Shown here: positions 58,501 through 64,000 of the stretch, one piece after another
Layout: the number at the start of each line of letters is the position of its first letter
Numbering within the stretch: the first letter of the stretch is position 1
Source of the DNA: Brachionus koreanus
Taxonomy: Eukaryota > Rotifera > Eurotatoria > Ploima > Brachionidae
DNA length: 64,000 nt
Reading direction: 5' to 3'
Assembly (NCBI GenBank): GCA_016987375.1
Contig: PJRA01000519.1
Location: forward strand, 401,126-465,125
The notes under the pieces: model-generated
Databases searched by the model: none
Seen by the model: only the letters and a program-made list of their open reading frames with translations
Told to the model about the DNA's origin: nothing
Position numbers and translations under genes: made by a program

Positions 58501-61007
58501 CATCACGAATTTTATCTTCTTTCTTTAGAAAAAGCAGTAAGTGAACATGCGGAAGTCCTCTTTTTTGAAATTCGACTACACTAACATATGCGTCTACAGC
58601 TCCGAGAACTTGACGATCAATTAAATCGACCAACAACTCATTGTATTTGGCATTGAATACCCGAACGCATATATCTGGACGGCTTGTATACGGCAACCCA
58701 TTCAATTCACGTTGAATTTCTGGCCAGTTTGGATTAGCCGTAAATGTTATAAACAAATCGGGTCTTCCAAAGTTACGCACAATTGCCATTGCATCTTGAT
58801 AACATTGACGCATGTAGCGCTCACCTCCGACAAATGTTGATGGCAAAATACATAGTGAGCCAATTTGTCTATTGTCTTCAAGACTAACTGTCTCCAAATG
58901 ATCCATTAGGCCACGATACGATTGAGCCCGCAACGTGTCTTGATTCATTTGCAGATAATCAAGACGACTTCTTTCCATTTTGACATAAGCATCGACAATA
59001 TATTGTTGAAATAGCTTAGAGGTCTTGAAAATTGAATTTCCACAATTGGCACGAAAACTCAAACGGTGTGCATAAAATTCTCGTATAGACACGTTGCCAA
59101 CTCGATTTGACCGATGTGCACCTCGATTGTGTGGAATGCCGCTACTGAATCCAATTGTGCCGAATGGAAATAATAGTGGATAGCTCAACGGGTCAACTAA
59201 CGGATTGTTGAAGTTGAGCTCTTGAAGATCTTGACCGACTGGCTTTACTGTCACATAAATATGACTCGGAAATCCGTCCGTATCAGCAGTGAAAATGGCT
59301 GCAATTTGACCACCACTCGCGTTAGCATTATATCGATTTAACGTGTAATTACCCGGTTGTTGTTCTTGATTTATACGATATAAATGCATTCGTAACTGTT
59401 CTTGTCTTTGCAATCCATGTGACGCCATTTGTTGCTCTAATTGCTGCTTATAATTAGAATATTGCTGAACAAAAGGATTGTACCTGTTAATCATATATTC
59501 AAGTTGTCTGAGAATCTTAAATAAAAAATTTATTTAATAATATTTTTTTTTAATAAAATTTTTAACTTACATTTTCTTCAATATAGTTTACAGTTTGGTT
59601 AGAATTTTCCATTCGATCTCGGTGAGCTTGATCAGTATCAAGCATATAGTACTGACCACCCTGCATGTGAAAATTTTGGCCCTCAGTTCGGTTAGCTGGA
59701 GCGATTCGATGATACATTCGGCCATGTATTTTATAGACAAAATGGTTTCGAAAATTGTCTATTGAAGTATCTATACGAGCTGATATGGCGGCAAATGACA
59801 AAAGACTATTGTAATTAATGACATAGTCGAGAAATTTTTTCCTTTGTTGAATAACGACTCGATCAGTATTGTTTCGAGTAAACAGTTCATTGTATTCATT
59901 CGGAAAATCAGGTAGATGTTCAATTCTTACTTTATTGCTCAGGCAGCAGGAAGTAAATTTACCGGATGTATTTCGTTCACCACCATAAAAAAGAGCATTA
60001 CAGTGAATACACTTAAATTCATATATTGCTTGACCATTGTTTTCATGTTGTTCACCACCCAATAGTCCAAGATCAAATTGATTTATGGGCACACTATTCG
60101 CATCACGATCCATGTAGCCAGTGGCATGCATCGAGTGATAAAAATTCCGGTTATGAAGTGCTGGATCGTTGCGGACAATAAAATCCCGATTATTGTTATT
60201 TTCCTGTGGAAGGTAAGCAGAATTTGGACTATTTGGTTGATGATTAATCGTCAAATTTTGTTCGGGTTGCTGTCCAATATCAGATTCAAATGATTCATTC
60301 ACAGCTTTATTTAGTCTATAGTTTATTTGCCTCTCTTTTTGATGTCGGTATGTAAGACATTTCTTTTTACGCCTCGTAGTTGATCTATTTGATGAATTCG
60401 ATGAAAATGAATCATCATTATTGTCCATGGATTGATTTAGACTAACATTTGAAATTTGGTCAGATTGAATTGGTGTTGAAGCTCTTGGAATATATGTTTG
60501 CACTGTCATATCAGATTCCACATCATTTGGCAGTTCTATATTCTGGTTATCATTTATAGTAGCAGGCTGTGTTATGCTTAAAGAACGACCAAAGTGATTC
60601 AAAAGCTTTCTTTCAATAGCACTGGAGATTAACATTTGTTTTGGTGGGGGCAGATACTCATCAGATGTTGAATCATTTGAATGATGATGTTGTTGATTGT
60701 TAATGTTAAAGCTAAAATCAAGTGAGCTATTTGAACTAAATATATCATTCAATGGCTCAATATCAGTTAAACTTTTTTTATTAAAAAATTTTTTGTATTG
60801 ATTGATTAAAGTTGTATAAGAAATCGTGGAGTAACCATCATTTGCAAATCTCTCTCTAAATAATTCTTCCGTTCTTCTGTCCTTTCGAATTTTCGGATTA
60901 GAAATTTTTTCGGTTCTTATTTGTTCGAAGGCAGAATGCAAAAACCATAGTTGTTCATCGTTTAATTTATATGTTTTTCTTTTACCTTTTTTATCATCTT
61001 TATGGTT
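55594..61007 (-). CDS. Helitron Rep/Pif1-type helicase transposase
   Basis: Five exons join in phase: about 61007-59571, 59515-57670, 57603-57305, 57246-56974 and 56907-55594, roughly 1710 aa. This is the rolling-circle transposase: Rep nicks and joins single strands, and the helicase unwinds. Exon 1 has a basic start (KKGKRKTYKLNDEQLW), a long Ser/Asn-rich region and a zinc-finger-like CIHC...CC. Exon 2 carries Rep motifs FITFTANPNWPEI, GLPHVHLLLF (HxH) and KYLFKYVFKG (two candidate nucleophile Tyr). The helicase part has Walker A GPGGGGKT (exon 4), Walker B WDEVSM, GDFRQTLPI, INKSQGQTF and VALSRVRRF. The exact start is uncertain: the frame opens at 61007 with no ATG. The stop at 55594 overlaps a perfect donor (GACAA|GTAAGT). 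An alternative last exon from 55523 would read through the 3' hairpin into R2 and stop at 55394. Confidence 0.88.
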
Positions 61008-61527
61008 TTAAAAAATAATATTAAATATTTAATTTTTTATTACAAATTTAAAAAATTTTAATTAAAATTAAATAATTATACTAATATAATTTTTTTTTTT
61101 GACACTAAGTTAATAAAAAAAATTGAAAATTTTAGCAAAATAATTAAGCATTGAAGGAATAATTCTTCAATGATTTTTAAAAATAGCGAATTTTCTCACA
61201 CAAATAAGAAAAAAGAATTAGTTAACGCTAATTAATCTTTTTTTTTATAGGACTAATTATTTTTTTTGGTAAAAAAAATTAAATTTTTCAGAAAAATTCT
61301 TATAATTTATGTGACACTCAGATACTTAGAACTACGGGACTGTGTTCAGTTTGAGTTTGACCACATTATAGAAATTTAATAAAATAATAAAAAAATATGT
61401 TATATTTTGTAAATATTTTTTTTTTAAATTAACATCATATGAATGTTTTCAGAGCAAACTTTCTATGTTAAAGTTATGTGTTCACATATCTTTTAGATTT
61501 AGAATTATCCCCAATAAATTGCAATTT

Positions 61528-63170
61528 TCACATCAATTTTGGGTCATATACTCCTATTTACAGAAAGTTTTATTTCTATTCATGTATTACATTTCAGTGG
61601 CCGCTTCTACCCTCTACCTACACTATTACATTGCCTTAACTGATCTCTTAAATTATTTTTTAGCAAATTTATTTTTAAAAATAGATAATATTTATATATC
61701 AAAATGTTAAGTAAAAAATAAAATCGGTTCTAAAAGCCTTATTCGGTTAATTATATGTAATATTTTTTCAGCACCTAATTTTATAATTCTGTAATTAAAA
61801 AATACATTCAAAAGAAAAATTAAATTTGAATAGAAACAAATTTTTAAAAATAATTCTGTTTCAATTTTTAAAACAATTTTTGGAATTAAAAAAGTAATAA
61901 AAACACATGCGTCTTCTAAATAACTATTAACTTTGACACAAATTGGATGATATTGTGAATGAAAAAATAAATTATTTAACTTATTAAGAATTTTAAAATC
62001 TTTAATAAAATTTAGTAGAAAAATTTTTATGATAGTGATTATAACATAATTTATAAAATAGTTAATTTAACTCTACAAAATTGAATAATTATAAAAATTG
62101 AATAATTATAATATTTATATTTAAAAAATTCACAAAATTAATTTGCTTAATAATTAAATTTTAATTTTAATTTTCACAATACAATTTATCCATTAATAAA
62201 TAAAAATTAAATAATAGAATAAAATTGCTTACTTTTATTTATTATGGCATTTGTGTTGTCATTTTGTTCAAAAAATCGGCTTGTATTCGGCATTGAGTGA
62301 TCGGGATTATGCGAATAATTTAAATTGATAACAATTTCAGAGTTTTGTTGATTATTTTGAACTTGAGATATAGCATCAGATGTTGAATTTTCTTGTTGAG
62401 ATAAAGTGGCAACTTTATTTTCAAAAAATTAAATAAGATTATATTATTAAGATTATATTTAATAGCTTACTTAAGTTTGAAATTTTAGTGACAATATCAT
62501 CGGGAACAACACAATTCAAATTGATAACAGAGGTTAGTTTTGTATAACTAACTGATGTTCCAAATTCCGTATTAAACAACATTGCTAAATTTTCTTTCAA
62601 ATTTAAGCATTTAGCCTTGAGCTGTCTATACAATTCAGAGACAAAAATAATCATTTGATTGGTAAAAACAATCTTGGGTGGCATTTTTTTTTATATTAAT
62701 TTTTAATAGTAGTTTAATATCTATTAGAAAAAAAATGATTAATATAAATAATTTAAATTGATTTAAAAAAAAAACAATTGATTTAAAGTTAAAATAAAAT
62801 AACTGTTCTATTTTATTTTGTTTTTGCAAGATTTAAGCGAGTGAGATCAAAACTGGGTATAAAATTTTGTTAAAATGGGATAATCCTTTTTTTTAAACAG
62901 TTTAATTCAATTTGTTTGTTAGAAAAGGATTTCCAGTTTAATGCTAAATTGAATTGAGTTCAAAGGATTGTTAAAAATTTATTAGTTAAACTTGGGATAA
63001 TACAAATCAATAATATGAATAAATTTTATTTTTAGTTATTAGGATAATACTAAAAAATTAAAACTTAAAAAATTTTTTATTAAATTTATAATTAATTAAA
63101 ATATTAAAAAGAAAATTAAACCGAAAAAAATATTATAACTAAATAGAGGTGAAGAAGGGTAAACATCGTA
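61528..63170. repeat. repeat unit X, copy 2
   Basis: It continues the interrupted R2 unit after the Helitron and is near-identical to X1. It lacks the 223-bp insertion of X1 and has an extra 103 bp (63068-63170) just before R3. The plus-strand open frame at 61465-61710 crosses the junction and is not real. Confidence 0.85.
62233..62684 (-). CDS. small gene of repeat X, copy 2
   Basis: Exon 1 is 62471-62684 and exon 2 is 62233-62412, with the same lengths (214 and 180 nt), same splice sites and same protein as copy 1. The last visible codon region differs by one base (AAAA|GTAAGC instead of AAAC|GTAAGC). Exon 1 is unchanged at the protein level from MPPKIVFTNQMIIF to the donor. Retention of frame and splice sites in both copies is what supports this as a gene. 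The downstream exon was not identified. Confidence 0.5.
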
Positions 63171-64000
63171 AGGTATTGCATATTTGATTATTGCTAACTG
63201 CTGCGCCTCACTCGCACTAAACGATTACGTTCAAAATGGTTCGTTCACTTTGGTGGCTTGACAATGTTGACCCAAAGATTATCATTAGCTTGAGCTCGGC
63301 TTCGCCTCGCCTCAGTAGTGGTGTTGTTCTGGTTTATTTTAAGAGATATTGATGCAGCTTCGCTGCTTTAACGATGCTCGCCTTTGGCTCGCAAATGTTG
63401 GCCTAAAGACAAACTAAGCAAGAGCTCGGCTTCGCCTCGTTTTATATTTTATTTGCTCACTCGGCAGCGCCTCGCTCGCATTTTTTATTATTTTTTTTTA
63501 ATTTTATTTTAGATTTGATATTTGAATTAAAATTTAAGGAATAAATTCTTTTTTTTTGCCAACTTTAAGTATTAATAATTAAGGGGCCGAGCGTTCTGTA
63601 GCGAAAATAAATATATTTACATGTAGATCTTACTCTACTTAAAATTTTTTGACTTTACTTATTTTTTTCTTAGTGTTGGTCTCATGATTTGGCATATGTA
63701 AATTTAGAGCTCGATTTTGGTTGTTTTTCAAAAATATTTTAATGATAAGACAATTAAAGTGTCTACATTAGGTGTCATTGGATTCCGCTTATCAAGAGTT
63801 ATCGAATGATACCCGATTTGTATCATTTGGTTACGATTTGACTGAGATAAGACTCACAAAAAACTCAATTCCTAAAAAAGTCAACTTTGAGTGCAAATAA
63901 AAAATCAATACATGTACTAAGTACCAAAAGTATACACATATTCAGATAGCATACGTCAAGATCTACAAAATGATACCTATTATGTCCAAATTGGTGACAA
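63171..64000. repeat. repeat unit R, copy 3 (runs off the window)
   Basis: It matches R2 from AGGTATTGCATATTTGATTA onward, with a more diverged middle that resembles R1 (GCCAACTTTAAGTATTAATA is shared with R1 only) and a last 130 bp practically identical to R2. The mixture suggests exchange between units. It continues past the window end. Confidence 0.8.

Larger units (their letters stand above)
55413..61527 (-). mobile_element. autonomous Helitron, 6115 bp
   Basis: The ends are set by comparison with the empty site at 52637/52638 (AAGTATAA|TCACATC): R2 stops at 55412 and X2 resumes at 61528. Insertion is between A and T, as for Helitrons. The 3' end (plus-strand left) is CCAG on the plus strand, that is CTGG|T, with a GC-rich hairpin 9 nt inside (GGGCC-CAA-GGCCC, 55429-55441). 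The 5' end does not start with the usual TC but with the palindrome AAATTGCAATTT. It encodes a full Rep/helicase protein with no visible stop or frameshift. It inserted after the R/X duplication because copy 1 lacks it. Confidence 0.88.

Noticed and set aside
61465..61710. Plus-strand 81-codon frame at the Helitron/X2 junction
   Set aside because: It crosses the insertion boundary, and the corresponding frame in X1 is a different length.
1..64000. CRISPR arrays, operons, bacterial ribosome-binding sites
   Set aside because: No regularly spaced repeats were found, and the introns, tRNA context and gene families show eukaryotic nuclear DNA.

Overview
The window reads as animal nuclear DNA: very AT-rich, with multi-exon genes, GT-AG introns that are often only 45-60 bp, an animal SDCCAG8 orthologue, a LIM-kinase-type kinase, PHOSPHO-type phosphatases, a TATA-binding protein, identical tRNA-Asn genes and many decayed transposons. 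The composition, short introns and gene set would fit a small invertebrate such as a monogonont rotifer (Brachionus-like). That is inference, not something the sequence proves. There are two assembly gaps (4492-4684 and 41002-41368).

Layout. 1-14.5 kb: a small two-exon coiled-coil gene on the minus strand (2338-3153), a belt of transposon fossils and inverted-repeat elements, then a ten-exon SDCCAG8-like gene (6975-13000, 646 aa) whose large introns hold LINE and mariner remains. 14.5-16.1 kb: TBP (minus) and a PHOSPHO2-like phosphatase (plus) start head to head, 98 bp apart. 17-31.3 kb: a tRNA-Asn, a short secreted-peptide gene (18165-18404), four copies of a second secreted-peptide exon (19.4, 24.5, 30.6 and 31.0 kb, minus), an EF-hand gene, Tc1, mariner and LINE wrecks, and a second PHOSPHO-like gene (29021-29836). 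31.3-39.5 kb is a gene desert. 39.6-45.8 kb: a LIMK/TESK-family kinase whose two coding exons join in phase across a 3.8 kb intron. 48.2-50.7 kb: three tandem peroxiredoxin-5 genes with a second tRNA-Asn between copies two and three. 51.3-64 kb: a tandem array of repeat units (R and X) that carry their own small spliced gene, with one copy split by a 6.1 kb, apparently intact autonomous Helitron.

The most unusual items are the secreted peptide family (signal exon plus near-identical dibasic-preceded peptide exons, with two candidate alternative last exons divided by a MITE), the Helitron whose exact ends can be read from the uninterrupted neighbouring repeat copy, the small duplicated gene in that repeat whose first exon resembles the Helitron protein N-terminus, a kinase with Ala at the LIMK activation-loop Thr position, and Prx5 paralogues that changed both the PxxxTxxC motif and the resolving cysteine. 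Splice models were made by eye from GT-AG signals and reading phase and need transcript support.
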